This document shows positions 10,978 through 21,412 of a DNA stretch of 28,197 nt, one piece after another. Position 1 is the stretch's first letter; each line of letters starts with the position of its first letter. This stretch comes from Plakobranchus ocellatus (lineage: Eukaryota > Mollusca > Gastropoda > Plakobranchidae): NCBI GenBank assembly GCA_019648995.1, contig BLXT01007559.1:189213-217409 (forward strand). The letters are read 5' to 3'. The notes under the pieces are model-generated. The model made no database searches. It had not been told where the DNA came from and worked only from the letters and a program-made list of their open reading frames with translations. The position numbers and the translations under genes were made by a program.

Positions 10978-11546
10978 TTGCAAATCGCGATGAAATGACA
11001 ATATTTTGATGTTTACTTCTTGCATTTTTGACCCTCTTCCTTGTTGACGTGTACGAAGAATGTTTTACTTTCAACGAAAAGCACATCCGCAACGTATTTT
11101 AGCGTCTTCTGACATGTCCAATGTCTACCGTTACCAAAATAAGAAAGAAAAAGGGCGCAATTTTGTTGAAAAAGGTGATTTTGTTTCGATAGAAATTTAC
11201 CCGATGATTTGTGCTAGTGCTTCCCTTTTGAGTTATTTTATCGTATCTTTCAATCTTACTCTATGGATATAGAGAAAAATGTGTGTATAAGATTTGGACT
11301 GCGATGGATTCCAAGGGATACAATCAAGTTTTTTTGTGCTATTATTTCACTTCAAACTTGGTGGTTTCCTTCCTTTCCAAGTTATCTTATTTGAAAGGAA
11401 ATAAAAAATACCTTTTGTTACTGGTATAGGTGGATATTAAAAAAAAAGGAGTACAAAAACAATCGCATTTGCACCGTTCATTTTCAACACTCTTACATAT
11501 AGATAACAGAAACAAACACAAATACACACACACACACACACACAAA
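10978..11546 (+). repeat. HOR-2 monomer X with CA microsatellite
   Basis: X boxes 1, 2 (about 11086) and 4 (attccaagggatacaatcaa at about 11308) are clear. Box 3 has drifted to tttacccgatgatttgtg. A CA run (11524-11544) has grown at the A/C-rich end of the unit. Confidence 0.85.
11524..11544 (+). repeat. CA microsatellite
   Basis: About ten AC dinucleotides at the tail of an X monomer. Other X units have aacagaaacaaaacaac at this place, a plausible seed for slippage. Confidence 0.95.
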
Positions 11547-11607
11547 GAATGCCCATTTGCGGTGTGGTTGAATTGTACCTCCTTTTTTTTCTCCTTTTTA
11601 TCACATA
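11547..11607 (+). repeat. HOR-2 monomer Y, first 60 bp only
   Basis: Y box 1 (gcccatttgcggtgtggttg) runs to ctttttatcacata, then stops at a micro-inversion breakpoint. Confidence 0.8.
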
Positions 11608-11703
11608 AGCCAAAAATCGAGCAAAAAAGCTCTTTGCGAGCCAAAGTTTGGTCTCCTTTCACCCGGATTCAACCTAAAGAATGTTAAATGTTATTTCGTA
11701 TTA
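11608..11703 (-). repeat. Micro-inverted Y fragment (box 4 region)
   Basis: Read on the minus strand, this is the Y stretch aacattctttaggttgaatc followed by gtgaaaggagaccaaa and ggctcgcaa, as found forward at about 10178, 16836 and 22289. About 96 bp are inverted, and nothing else of this Y monomer survives. Confidence 0.88.
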
Positions 11704-12231
11704 AAAATTGTCCCAATGTACGATGTAGCAGAATATTACCGCTTTCCTTTCACAAAGCTTGCTTTTCTTTTTTTATTCTCCTTGATTGGAAAAATTTTTA
11801 AAGCTGTGAATAGCACATTGCCGGTGTATTAACCTGTCTGTCCGATGACTCTAATGCCTGTGTTTTCCTAAAAGGAGACGAAATTGTGTTAAATTGTAAG
11901 AAAATTAGCGTTTTTAACGATCGACATTTCCTCTCGGGCAGAGGTTGTAGCAAGGTATTTGAGGTAGTTCAAAGTGTATTCCAACATACTCTATAGACAC
12001 GTGAAAGAAAAATATCATTGTTCAGATTGTAGCTGAGCGATCATAACTAAGCCTTGAGACATGCTTTTAGGCTTGATTTTCAATAAAACAGAGCGATTTT
12101 TTGCACACAAATATTGAAATGTATCGAGACAAACGATCAAATACTTCGGTCATAAAGTAGAATACATTATAAGCGTATGTTTGCACCGATGTTTACGGAA
12201 ACGCATCCGTAAAAGAGCAAAACGCACCTAA
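11704..12231 (+). repeat. HOR-1 monomer C (HOR-2 to HOR-1 switch)
   Basis: Starts near C box 1 (gtcccaatgtacgatg) directly after the inverted fragment. From here on it is almost identical to 565-1096, including the shared subtype mark cataaagtagaatacatta. A box 1 piece, cctcaattct, is missing. Confidence 0.85.
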
Positions 12232-12812
12232 AATTCCCCAATCTTTTGAAGCAAAATGATTTCGATGCTAACTTCTTCCATTTATGGCCTCCGCCGTTAT
12301 TAAATTTCATGAAGAGACCTTTGCTCACGATGAAAATCATTTTCGTAATGTAATTTAGGGTCTTCGGACATAACAAATGCCCGCCGTTTTGAAAATAAGA
12401 AAGAACAAGAACGAATTTTACTCAAAAATAGCTTTGTTAGGATCGAACCTCACTCGCAGGTTAGAGCTCTTGTTAGCCAATTTGATTATTTACCAATGTC
12501 TTTTGGCCTATCTTAATCGTCACGAGGAAGAAAATTCATCATTATCCTGGTTGTGTCCGAGCTAAAGGCCATCAAAGTTGAGGCTTTCAACCTGTTTTTA
12601 GGCTAGTGTTTTACCCGAAATTTGCCGATATTCCTCATTTAAATGACTTGAAAATGAAACCAAATCATTTGATTGTATGAACAAAAACAGCATGATATTT
12701 CGATCATAAAATAGATAAAAAATTTATTACATTTCTATGATTTTTTTAACGCGCTTGTTTGCTTAGATATTGGCGAAAATCCGACAGTAAATTGGCGAAA
12801 ATCGATAAAAAA
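12232..12812 (+). repeat. HOR-1 monomer B
   Basis: Full-length partner of the deleted B at 1097-1587. It retains the gttgtgtccgagctaaagg segment (about 12550) and box 4 (about 12600). Box 3 reads ctcactcgcaggttagag. Confidence 0.85.
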
Positions 12813-12872
12813 AACATTTCACATGGCAATGAAACAACAGGATTTCGATATTTACTTCTTGCAAATTTTACA
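12813..12872 (+). repeat. Remnant of monomer A box 1
   Basis: The A box 1 (acatggcaatgaaacaacag) runs to ttacttcttgc, then joins B' sequence. The same A-to-B' joint occurs at 1588-1625, so the joint predates the duplication of the two segments. Confidence 0.8.
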
Positions 12873-13267
12873 TCCGAAATGACTTCGATGCTAACTTCTT
12901 CCATTTATGGCCTCCGCCGTAATTGAATTTCATGAAGAGACCTTTGCTAACGATGGAAACCATTTTCGTAATGTATTTTAATGTCTTCGGACATAACAAA
13001 TGCCAGCCGTTTTCAAAATGAGAAAGAACAAAAGTGAAATTTTACTCAAAAATAGCTTTGTTACGATCGAACCTAACTCGCGGGTTAGAGCTCTTGTTAG
13101 CCAATTTGATTATTTAGCAATGTGTTTTGGCCTATCTTAATCGTCACAAGGATGAAAATTCGACATTGACCTGGTTGTGTCCGAGCTAGACGCCATCAAA
13201 GTTGAGGCTTTCAATCTGTTTTTAGGCTAGTGTTTCAGCCAAAATTTGACGATTTTCCTCATGTAAA
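12873..13267 (+). repeat. HOR-1 monomer B', 3'-truncated
   Basis: Matches 1626-2025 closely (boxes 2, 3 at about 13072, and 4 at about 13225). It breaks off in catgtaaatgatt, where the sequence jumps back to a box 2 end. Confidence 0.85.
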
Positions 13268-13695
13268 TGATTATGAAATAAGAAAGGAATAGAGCGAAAT
13301 TTTACTGAAAAATGGCTTTGTTACGATCGAAGTTAACTCGCGGGTTTGAGTTCTTGTTGGCCAATTTGCTTATTTACCATTGTGATTTAACCTAACTTTA
13401 TCGTCACAAAGAAGAAAATTCAACACTTTCCTGGTTGTTTCCGAGTTAGAGGCTATCAAAAGTTGAGGCTTTCAACCTGTTTTTAGGCTAGTGTTTCAGC
13501 CTAAATTTGACAATTTTCATCATGTAAATGATTAGGAAATGAAACCAAAACATTTGATTGTTTGGACAAAAACAATATGATCTTTTCATCATGGATTATA
13601 TTAGAAATTAAGTACATTTCTAAGTAGTTTTTTGCAGCTTGTGTTTGCTTAGATATTAGCGAACGTGTGTCTGTAAAAAAACGACAATCGATGAA
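13268..13695 (+). repeat. HOR-1 monomer B, 5'-truncated
   Basis: Begins at the end of box 2 (gaaataagaaaggaa), so boxes 1 and 2 are missing. The rest (box 3 at about 13333, boxes 4-6) matches the B unit at 14834-15410 from about 15002, an offset of about 1731 bp. Confidence 0.85.
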
Positions 13696-14266
13696 AACAT
13701 TCCACATCGCAATGAAACGAGAGAATTTCGATACTTACTTCTTGCACTTTTGACTTCTGTCGTTATTGACTTGTACGACAAAACGTTTCGTTTCGATGAA
13801 AAGCATATTCCCAACGTATTTTAGCGTCTTCTGACATGACCAATGGGTGCCGTTTCCTACAAAAAAGCGAAAAAGGGTGAAATTTTACAAAATAATAGCG
13901 TTTTTGACGATCACAATTTACTCGCGGGTTTGAACTAGTTCTGGCCATTTGAGTTATGTCATAATGTCAATCAATCTTGTCCTATCGATATTTACAAAAA
14001 TTGAATATCCGCTTGATTAAGATTTGAAGGTGATTGAGATGGATTCCAAGGGTTACAATCACTTTTGTCGGGCTATTCCTAGTCTAAAAATTAATTGTCC
14101 TTTCCCTTTCCAAAGTTATATCTGACTCAAAAAGAAATAAAAAAAAGTACATTTGACCACTGGCGTCGAAAGATCTTACTGGAAAACGAGTACAAATACA
14201 ATCTTATTTGCTGGGTACATTTTCTAACATGTATTAAAAACATAACTAGACTACTGTAGCAGAAAA
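13696..14266 (+). repeat. HOR-1 monomer A
   Basis: Full-length A with box 1 cacatcgcaatgaaacgaga, box 2 at about 13814, box 3 at about 13916, and A-type box 4 at about 14042. Closest neighbour by eye is 15411-15959. Confidence 0.85.
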
Positions 14267-14833
14267 AAAAGTCCCAAATTCAAATGATGCAGAATCACAC
14301 CGCTCTCTTTTTCTCAATTCTTTCCCAAACATTACGTTGCTTTTTTTTTCCTGGATGAAACATGTTTTTTGAACATTAAATACCACATTCCCGGTGTATT
14401 AACCTGTCTGTTTGATGACTCTATTGCCTGTGTTGTCCTAGAAGGGCATGAAAGTGAGTGAAATTTTACGAAAATTAGGCTTTACTCTGATCGACATTTT
14501 TTCACGCCCAGAAGTTGTAGCAAGGTATTTCAGGTAGTTTATAATGAATTTAAACTTACTCTATCGATACGTGAAAGAAAAATTAGCAGTGTTCAGATTG
14601 TATCTAAGCCCCAAGACGATCAAAACTAAACCTTGCGACATGGTATTAATCTGAATTTTCAATCAAAAAGAGCGATTTTTCAAATAAACCTATTTAAATG
14701 TATAGATACAAACGATCACATACTTCAGCCATACAGCTGAGTACAAGTAGAACATTACTAAGAGGTCTTACAAGCATGTGTTTGCACCGATTTTTACTGT
14801 AACGCCTCGTAAAAGAGGAAAAAGCGCTAAAAA
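14267..14833 (+). repeat. HOR-1 monomer C
   Basis: Full-length C: box 1 agtcccaaattcaaatgatg, box 2 ggtgtattaacctgtctgtt at about 14393, and the subtype mark tcagccatacagctgagtac at about 14726, shared with the C remnant at about 16040. Confidence 0.85.
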
Positions 14834-15410
14834 AATTCCTCATCCTCATGAAGCTAAACAATTTCACTGCTCACTTCTTGCATTTATGGCTTCCGTAGTT
14901 ATTCAACTTAATAAAGAAATAAAGAAACCTCTTCTAAAGAGGAAAATCATTTTCGTAATGTATTTTAGCGTCTTCCGACATAACCAATGCCCGCCGTTTT
15001 GAAAATAAGAAAGGAAAAGACCGAAATTTTACTGAAAAATGGCTTTTTTACGATCGAAGTTAACTCGCGGGTTTGAGTTCTTGTTGGCCAATTTGCTTAT
15101 TTACCATTGTCATTTCATCTAACTTTATCGTCACAAAGAAGAAAATTCAACACTTTCCTGGTTGTTTCCGAGTTAGACGCTATCAAAAGATGAGGCTTTC
15201 AACCTGTTTTTAGGCTAAATTTGACGATTTTCCTCATGTAAATTATTTGGAAATGAAACGAAAACATTTGATTGTTTGGACAAAAACAATATGATATTTT
15301 GATCATGAATTAGGGTAGAAATTAAGTACATTTCTAAGTAGTTTTTTGCAGCCTGTGTTTGCTTAGATATTAGCGAACGTGTGTCAGTAAAAAAACGAAA
15401 ATCGATGAAA
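14834..15410 (+). repeat. HOR-1 monomer B
   Basis: B boxes 1 and 2 (about 14959) and box 3 at about 15058 with gtttgagttcttgttggcc. About 15 bp of box 4 (gtgtttcagcc) are missing at about 15215, compared with 13490. Confidence 0.85.
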
Positions 15411-15959
15411 ACATTTCACATCGCAATGAAACGAGAGAATTTCTTTACTTACTTTAAGCACTTTTGACTTCCGTCGTTATTGACTTGTACGGCAAAACCT
15501 TTGGTTTCGATGAAAAGCACATTTCCAATGTATTTTAGCGTCTTCCGTCATAACCAAAGTGTTTTGTTTCCAACAAAAAAGCGAAAGAGGGTGAAATTTT
15601 GCTAAAAAGTAGCTTTTTTTACGATCAAAATTTACTCGCGGGTTTGAACTAGTTCTGGCCATTTGAGTTATTTCATAATGTCAATCAATCTTGTCCTATC
15701 GATATGTAGAAAACATGAATATCCTCTTGATTAAGATTTGAAGGTGATTGAGACAGATTCCAAGGGTTGCAATCACTTTTTTCGGGTTATTCCTAGCCTC
15801 AAAATTAATTGTTCCTTCCCTTTCCAAAGCTAGATCTAACTAACAAAAAAAAAAAAACAAAAAAAAGGACATTTGGCCACTGGCTTCGAAAGATCTTACT
15901 GGAAAACGAGTACAAATACAATACCCACTGTTAAAAAGATAACTAGACAATAGCATAAA
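15411..15959 (+). repeat. HOR-1 monomer A, tail shortened
   Basis: A boxes 1, 2 (about 15530), 3 (about 15640) and 4 (about 15758) are intact. The A-rich spacer at 15845-15865 is expanded. The tail ends at ataactagacaatagcataa and then jumps into the middle of C. Confidence 0.85.
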
Positions 15960-16146
15960 AAAATCTGGATTTTCAATCAAAAAGAGCGATTTTTCAAATT
16001 AAAATATTAAAATGTATAGATACAAACGATCACATACTTCAGCCATACAGCTGAGTACAAGTAGGACATTATTAAGAGGTGTTATAAGCATGTGTTTGCA
16101 GCGATTTTTACTGAAACGCTTCTGTGAAAGAGGAAAAAGCGCTAAA
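15960..16146 (+). repeat. HOR-1 monomer C, boxes 1-4 deleted
   Basis: Only the last part of C remains, starting at ggattttcaatcaaaaagag. Compared with 14267-14833, about 390 bp from the start of C are lost, which explains the short A-to-B distance here. Confidence 0.85.
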
Positions 16147-16541
16147 AAATTTCCCATCCTCATGAAGCTAAATGATTTCAATGCTCACTTCTTGCATTTA
16201 TGGCTTCCGCCGTTATTCAGCTAATTAAAAAACCTCTTCTAAAGAGGAAAATCATTTCTGTAATGTATTTATGCGTTTTCCGACATAACCAATTGCCTGC
16301 CGTTTTGAAAATAAGAAATAAAAAGAGCGAAATTTTACAAAAAAAAATGGCTTTGTTACCTCGCGGGTTTGAGCTCGTGTTGGCCAATTTGATTATTTAC
16401 CAATATCTGACCTATCTTTATCCTCACATGGAAGAATGTTCAACACTTTCGTGGTTTTGACCTCAATCGTCAAAGGGAAGAAAATTCCATATTTTCCTGG
16501 ATGTGTCCGAGCTAAAGGCGATTAAAGTGGAGTGTTTCAAC
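16147..16541 (+). repeat. HOR-1 monomer B, damaged
   Basis: B box 1 and box 2 (about 16262) are present. Box 3 is short by about 15 bp (ttacctcgcgggtttgagct). A stretch around gtcacagggaagaaaattc is present twice (about 16423 and 16457). The unit breaks off at gtgtttcaac and continues into Y. Confidence 0.82.
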
Positions 16542-17103
16542 AAAAAAGAGTCCCCATTTTTTCTACATTTTATCACATAGATTATGTTTCTTTTTCATTC
16601 ACCTGGATGGGAAAAGTGTTATAAAAAGTGAAAACTACATTCCGGATATATTTTACTGCCTTCCGATGATTCCAATGCCTGTTATTTCTAAAAAGCTAAT
16701 AAAATGTTCGAAATTCTACGTAAAATAGGTTTTATTTCGATTGGAATTTTCTCGGGGGCTGAATTTAAGGCAAAGTAATTTATGTTCGTAAAAAGTGAAT
16801 TTAAACCTTTCTCTTTCAATATACGAAATAAAATTTAACATTCTTTAGGTTGAATCTGAGTGAAAGGAGACCAAATTATGGCTCGCAACAAGCTTTTTGG
16901 CTGGACTTTCAAGAAAGAAATTCGACAATATTTACCGCGCAATAGATTTCAAAATCAAATAAACGCATTCAAATTATAGAGACAAACGATCTGGTGCTTC
17001 GTTATGAAGAAGAGTACAAGAATAACATCACTGCATGGTGTAAAGCTTGTGTTTGCTCAGATGTTTAAGAAAACGCCTCCATGAAAGAGGAAAAAAGTAG
17101 TAA
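16542..17103 (+). repeat. HOR-2 monomer Y inside HOR-1 region
   Basis: Y box 1 (gagtccccatt), box 2 atattttactgccttccgat at about 16649, and box 4 (gagaccaaattatggctcgc at about 16868). It resembles 9857-10440 through the shared box 6 and following text. It is flanked by HOR-1 on both sides. Confidence 0.85.
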
Positions 17104-17156
17104 TAATCACATATCACCAATGAGCGATACGATTTCGATACTCACTTCTTTCACAG
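17104..17156 (+). repeat. HOR-2 monomer Z, first 53 bp
   Basis: Z box 1 (atcaccaatgagcgatacg), as at 10441, runs to cacttctttcac, then jumps to the middle of a C monomer. It marks the HOR-2 to HOR-1 switch. Confidence 0.8.
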
Positions 17157-17429
17157 CTTATATTGTTTTTCAACCTACTCTATCGACACGTGAAAGAAAA
17201 ATCATCATTGTTCAGATTGTAGCTGAGTCAAAGACGATCAAAACTAAGCCTTGAGACATGGTTTTAGGCTAGATTTTCAATTAAAAAAGATCGATTTTTT
17301 TGCATACAATTATTGAAATGTTTCGAGACAAACGATCAAATACTTCGGTCATAAAGTAGAATACATTATAAGCGTATGTTTGCACCGATTTTTACGGAAA
17401 CGCATCCGTAAAAGAGCAAAACGCACCTA
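17157..17429 (+). repeat. HOR-1 monomer C, 5'-truncated
   Basis: Starts at attgtttttcaacctactc, in the second half of C. It carries the subtype mark cataaagtagaatacatta (about 17350) shared with 562-1096 and 11704-12231. Confidence 0.85.
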
Positions 17430-17870
17430 AAATTCCCCAATCTTTTGAAGCGAAATGACTTCGATGCTAACTTCTTCCAATTATGGCCTCCGCCGTTATC
17501 GAATTTAAATGAAGAGACCTTTGCTCACGCTGAAAAATATTTTGCTAATGTATTTTAGCGTCTTCGGACATAACAAATGCTCGCCGTTTTCAAAATAAGA
17601 AAGAACAAGGGTGATATTTTACTCAAAAAAGCTTTGTTACGATTGAACCTAACTCGTGGGTTAGAGCTCTTGTTAGCCAATTTGATTATTTACCAATGTC
17701 TTTTGGCCTATCTTAATCGTCACAAGGAACAAAATTCAACATTTTCTTGATTGTGTCCGAGCTAAAGCCCATCAAAGTTGAGGCTTTCAACCTGTTTTAG
17801 GCTAGTGTTTCAGCCAAAATTTGACGATTTTCCACATGCAAATGACTTGAAAATGAAACCAAAACATTTG
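17180..17870 (+). repeat. Third copy of the same C-B subtype
   Basis: Shares ataaagtagaatacattata and the attccccaatcttttgaagc box 1 with 565-1587 and 11704-12812. Here it is followed by a normal A monomer instead of the A stub and B'. Confidence 0.8.
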
Positions 17871-18009
17871 ACTGTATGGACAAAAACAGTATGATATTTT
17901 GATCATAATAAAGAATGGAAATTTAGTGCATTTCTATGTTTTTTTTAAAGCGTGCGTTTGCTTAGGTATTGACGAAAATGCGACAGTAAATAGGCGAAAA
18001 TCGATGAAA
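17430..18009 (+). repeat. HOR-1 monomer B
   Basis: Full-length B closely related to 1097 and 12232 (attccccaatcttttgaagc). Box 2 at about 17548, box 3 at about 17649, box 4 at about 17796. Confidence 0.85.
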
Positions 18010-18573
18010 ACTTTTCACATCGCAATCAAAAGACAGGATTTCGCTACTTGCTTCTTGCGCTTTGGACTTCTATCGTTAAAGACATGAACGAGGAAAGCTT
18101 TGCTTGCCATGACAAACACATTCTTAATGTATTTCAGAGTCCTCCGACATATCCAATGTGTGCCGCTTCCAAGATGAGAGTGAAAGAGGTTGCAATTTTA
18201 CTCAAAAATAGCTTTTTTACGATCAAAATTAACTCGCGGTTTTGAACTACTTGTGGCCATTTGGGTTATGACTTTAAACCTTGCGCTTTCGATGAGTAGC
18301 AACATTTCTTATCCTCTTGTTTAAGATTTGAAGCTGATTGAGATGGATTCCAAGGGTTGTAATCACTTCTTTCGGGCTATTCCTCATCTCTGATATAAGT
18401 GTTCCTTCCCTTCCCAAAGTTAGACTGACTCAAAAGGAAATAAAAAAGGAAATTTGGTCGCTGGCGTCGAAAGATATTACTGGAAAACGAGTACAAAAAC
18501 AATCGTATTTGCTTAGAACATATTCTACACTCTGTCAAAAAGATGAAGAGACAATAAAAAAAATTTAAAAAAA
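18010..18573 (+). repeat. HOR-1 monomer A
   Basis: First unit of the most regular stretch of the window: A-C-B-A-C-B with no joints. Box 2 at about 18127, box 3 at about 18229, A-type box 4 at about 18345. Confidence 0.88.
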
Positions 18574-19128
18574 GAGTCCTAAGGTGCGATGAAGCAGAAT
18601 CTTACCGCTATCTTTTTCTCAATTATTCCACAAACATTGCATTTATTTTTTTATTGTTCTTGATGGTAAAAATTTTTTAAGCATTTAATATCACATTCCC
18701 AGTGTATTAATCTGTCTGTCTGATGACTCTAATGCCTGTGTTTTCATAAAAAAGGAAGAAAATGTGTAAAAGTCTACGAAAATTAGGCTTTACTACGATC
18801 GACATGTCTTCTCAAGCAGAAGTTGTAGCAAAGTATTTAGGGTAGTTTACAGTGTACTTCATCCTACTCTATCGATACGTGAAAGAAAAATTAGCATTGT
18901 TTAGATTGTATATGAGCGCCAAGGCAATCAAAACTAAGCCTTGCGACATGTTTTTAGGCTTGATTTTCAATAAAAAAGAGCGATTGTTCACATAAAGATA
19001 TTGAAATGTATCGAGACAAACGATCACATACTTCGGCCATGAAGTACACTACAAGTAGAACATTACTGAGAGGTTTTATAAGCATGTGTTTGCACTGATT
19101 TTTATGGAAAAGAGGATAAAGTTCTAAA
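18574..19128 (+). repeat. HOR-1 monomer C
   Basis: Box 1 gagtcctaaggtgcgatgaa, box 2 agtgtattaatctgtctgtc at about 18699. Boxes 4-5 are clear. About 20 bp around the cggaaacgcttccg element are lost (ttatggaaaagaggataaag at about 19101). Confidence 0.87.
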
Positions 19129-19707
19129 AAATTCCCCATCATATAAAACGAAATGATTTTGATCCTTACATCTTGCACTTGTGGATTCCGCCGTTATTGA
19201 ATTTCGTAGAGAAATCTTTTGTAGCGAGGAAAAATCATTATTGTAATGTATTTAAACGTTTTTAGACTTAACAAATGCCCGCCGTTTTCAAATAAGACAG
19301 AAAAAGAGCGCAATTTTACTCAAAAATGGCTCTGTTACGAAAGAAGTTAACTCGCGGGTTTGAGCTCTTGTTGGCGAATTAGATTATTTACCAATGTCTT
19401 TTGACCTATCTTTATCGACACAGGGAAGAAAATTCAACATTTTTTTGGTTGTGTCCGAACTAATGGCCATCAAAGTTGAGGTTTTTAACCTGTTTTTAGA
19501 TTAGTGTTTCAGCCAATTTTTGTCGTTTTTTCTAGGAAAATTCTTTGGAAATGAAACCAAAGCATTTGATTGTATAGACAAAAACACTATGATGGTTTTA
19601 TCCTGAAATGGAGTAGAAATTTAGTCCATTTCTATGGTTTTTTCAAGCTTACGTTTGCTTAGATAGTGGCGAATGTGAATAAGTAAAAGAGCGAAAAATG
19701 GATGAAG
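19129..19707 (+). repeat. HOR-1 monomer B
   Basis: Box 1 attccccatcatataaaacg, box 2 at about 19243, exact box 3 consensus at about 19346, box 4 at about 19505, box 6 at about 19650. Confidence 0.88.
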
Positions 19708-20278
19708 ACACTCCACATGGCAATGAAACCACAGGATTTCGATACTTACTTCTTGCACTTTTGAATTCTATCGTTATTGTCTTGTGCGAGGAAACCTTAA
19801 CTTTCGATGAAAAGCACATTCCCAACGTAGTTTTAGCGTCTTCCAACACGTCCAATGTGTGCCGTTTCCAACAGACGAGCGAAAGAGGGTGCAATTTTAA
19901 TGACAAAAAACTTTTTTACGATCAATACTAACTCGCGGGTTTGAATTGATTTTTGGCCATTTCGGTTATTTCATAATGTCTTTCACCCTACGCTATCGAT
20001 AAGTAGAAAATTTTTTTATCCTCTTGTTTAATATTTGAACCGAGTGAGATAGATTCCAAGAGTTGCAATCACTTTTTTCGGGCTATCCTCATCTCAAAAT
20101 TAATTGTTCTTTCCCTTGCCAAAGGTAAACCTGATTCAAAAAGAAAATTAAGAAAGAAGCCTTTGGTTTCTGGCATCCAATAACAGTACTAGAATACGAA
20201 TACAAAAAGAATCGTATTTCCTAGGTTCATTTTCTACACTCTTTAAATAGATAAATAGATAATAGGAGAAAAAAATAT
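19708..20278 (+). repeat. HOR-1 monomer A
   Basis: Full-length A, 1698 bp after the previous A. Box 2 has an inserted g (cgtagttttagcg at about 19825). Box 3 at about 19927. Confidence 0.88.
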
Positions 20279-20829
20279 AGTCCTATGTTGCGATGTAGCA
20301 GAATCTTACCGCTTTCTTTTCCTCAATTCTTTCACAAAGATTACGTTTCTTCTGATATTCTCTTTGATAGCTAAGTTTTTAAAGCACTGAATACCATATT
20401 CCCGCGGTATTTACCTGTCTTTCAGATGACTCTAATACCTGTAATTTACAAAAAGTGTAGGAAAATGTGTGAAAGTCTAGCAATATTAGGCTTTACGACG
20501 ATGGACTTTTTCTCGCGGGCAGAAGTTGTAGCAAGGTATTTGAGGTAGTTTATAGTGTATTTCAACATACTCTATCGATAAGTGAAAGAAAAATTAGCAC
20601 TGTTCAGGTTATATCTGAGTCCCAAGGCGATCAAAACTAAAGCTTTTAAGCTTGATTTTTAATCAAAAAGAGCGATTAAAAAAAATTATTGAAATGTATA
20701 GAGACCAACGATCAAATACTTCGGACATGAAGGAGAGTACAAACAGAACATTACTGAGAGGTGTTATAAGCATGAGTTTGCACCGATTTCTACGGAGACA
20801 CTTCCGTGAAAGAGCAAAAAGCTCTAAAA
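20279..20829 (+). repeat. HOR-1 monomer C
   Basis: 1705 bp after the previous C. Box 1 gtcctatgttgcgatgtagc, box 2 gcggtatttacctgtctttc at about 20403, box 5 acttcggacatgaagga at about 20718. Confidence 0.88.
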
Positions 20830-21412
20830 AATACCACATCCTCATGAAGCGAAATAATTTCAATGCTTACTTCTTGCATTAATGGCCTCCGCCGTTATTG
20901 AACTTTATGAAGAGACCTTTGCTAACGATTAAAATTTTGGTAATCTATTTTAGCTTCTTCCGACATAACAAACGCCCGCCGTTTTCAAAAAAAAAAAAAA
21001 AGAAAGAAAAAGAGCGAAATTTTACTCACAAATGGCTTTGTCACGATCGAAATTAACTCGCAAGTTTGAGCTCTTGTTGGCGAATTTGATTATTAACCAA
21101 TGTCTTTTGAGCTATCTTTATCGACACAGAAAAGAAAATTAAATATTTTCCTGGTTGTGTCCGAGCTGAAGGCCATCAAAGTTGAGGCTTTCAATCTGTT
21201 TTCAAACTAGTATTTCATCCAAAATTTGCCGATTTTCCTCATGTTAATGACTTGGGAAAAAAGGCAAAACATTTGAATTTATGGACAAAAACAGTAGGAT
21301 GTTTTGATAATGACGTAGAGTAGAAATTTAGTACATTTCTATGGTTCTTTTGAGCCTGCGTTTCCTTATTTATTGGCAAAGATGCGTCAGTAAAAGAGCA
21401 AATATTGATGAA
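20830..21412 (+). repeat. HOR-1 monomer B
   Basis: 1701 bp after the previous B. The purine run after box 2 has grown to 15 A residues (20987-21001). Box 3 ttaactcgcaagtttgag at about 21053. Confidence 0.88.
20987..21001 (+). repeat. A homopolymer
   Basis: 15-A run in the purine-rich segment after box 2, where other B units have aaaataag. Confidence 0.9.

Larger units (their letters stand above)
11704..13267 (+). repeat. Dispersed near-identical segment, copy 2
   Basis: Same C-B-(A stub)-B' arrangement as 565-1990. Sharing the same abnormal joint shows descent from one segment rather than chance similarity of ordinary HOR copies. Confidence 0.85.
13268..14998 (+). repeat. Recently amplified HOR copy
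   Basis: Matches the following copy at an offset of about 1731 bp from the end of B box 2. Shared rare text includes gtttgagttcttgttggcc with tgcttatttaccattgt (13350 and 15075) and tcagccatacagctgagtac (14726 and 16040). Confidence 0.8.
14999..16290 (+). repeat. Recently amplified HOR copy, with C deletion
   Basis: Partner of 13268-14998, shortened by a deletion of about 390 bp in its C unit (joint near 15960). Confidence 0.8.

Noticed and set aside
11524-11544. CA run as a regulatory or telomere-like element
   Set aside because: It is a plain dinucleotide microsatellite in one X unit. No telomeric repeat is present anywhere in the window.
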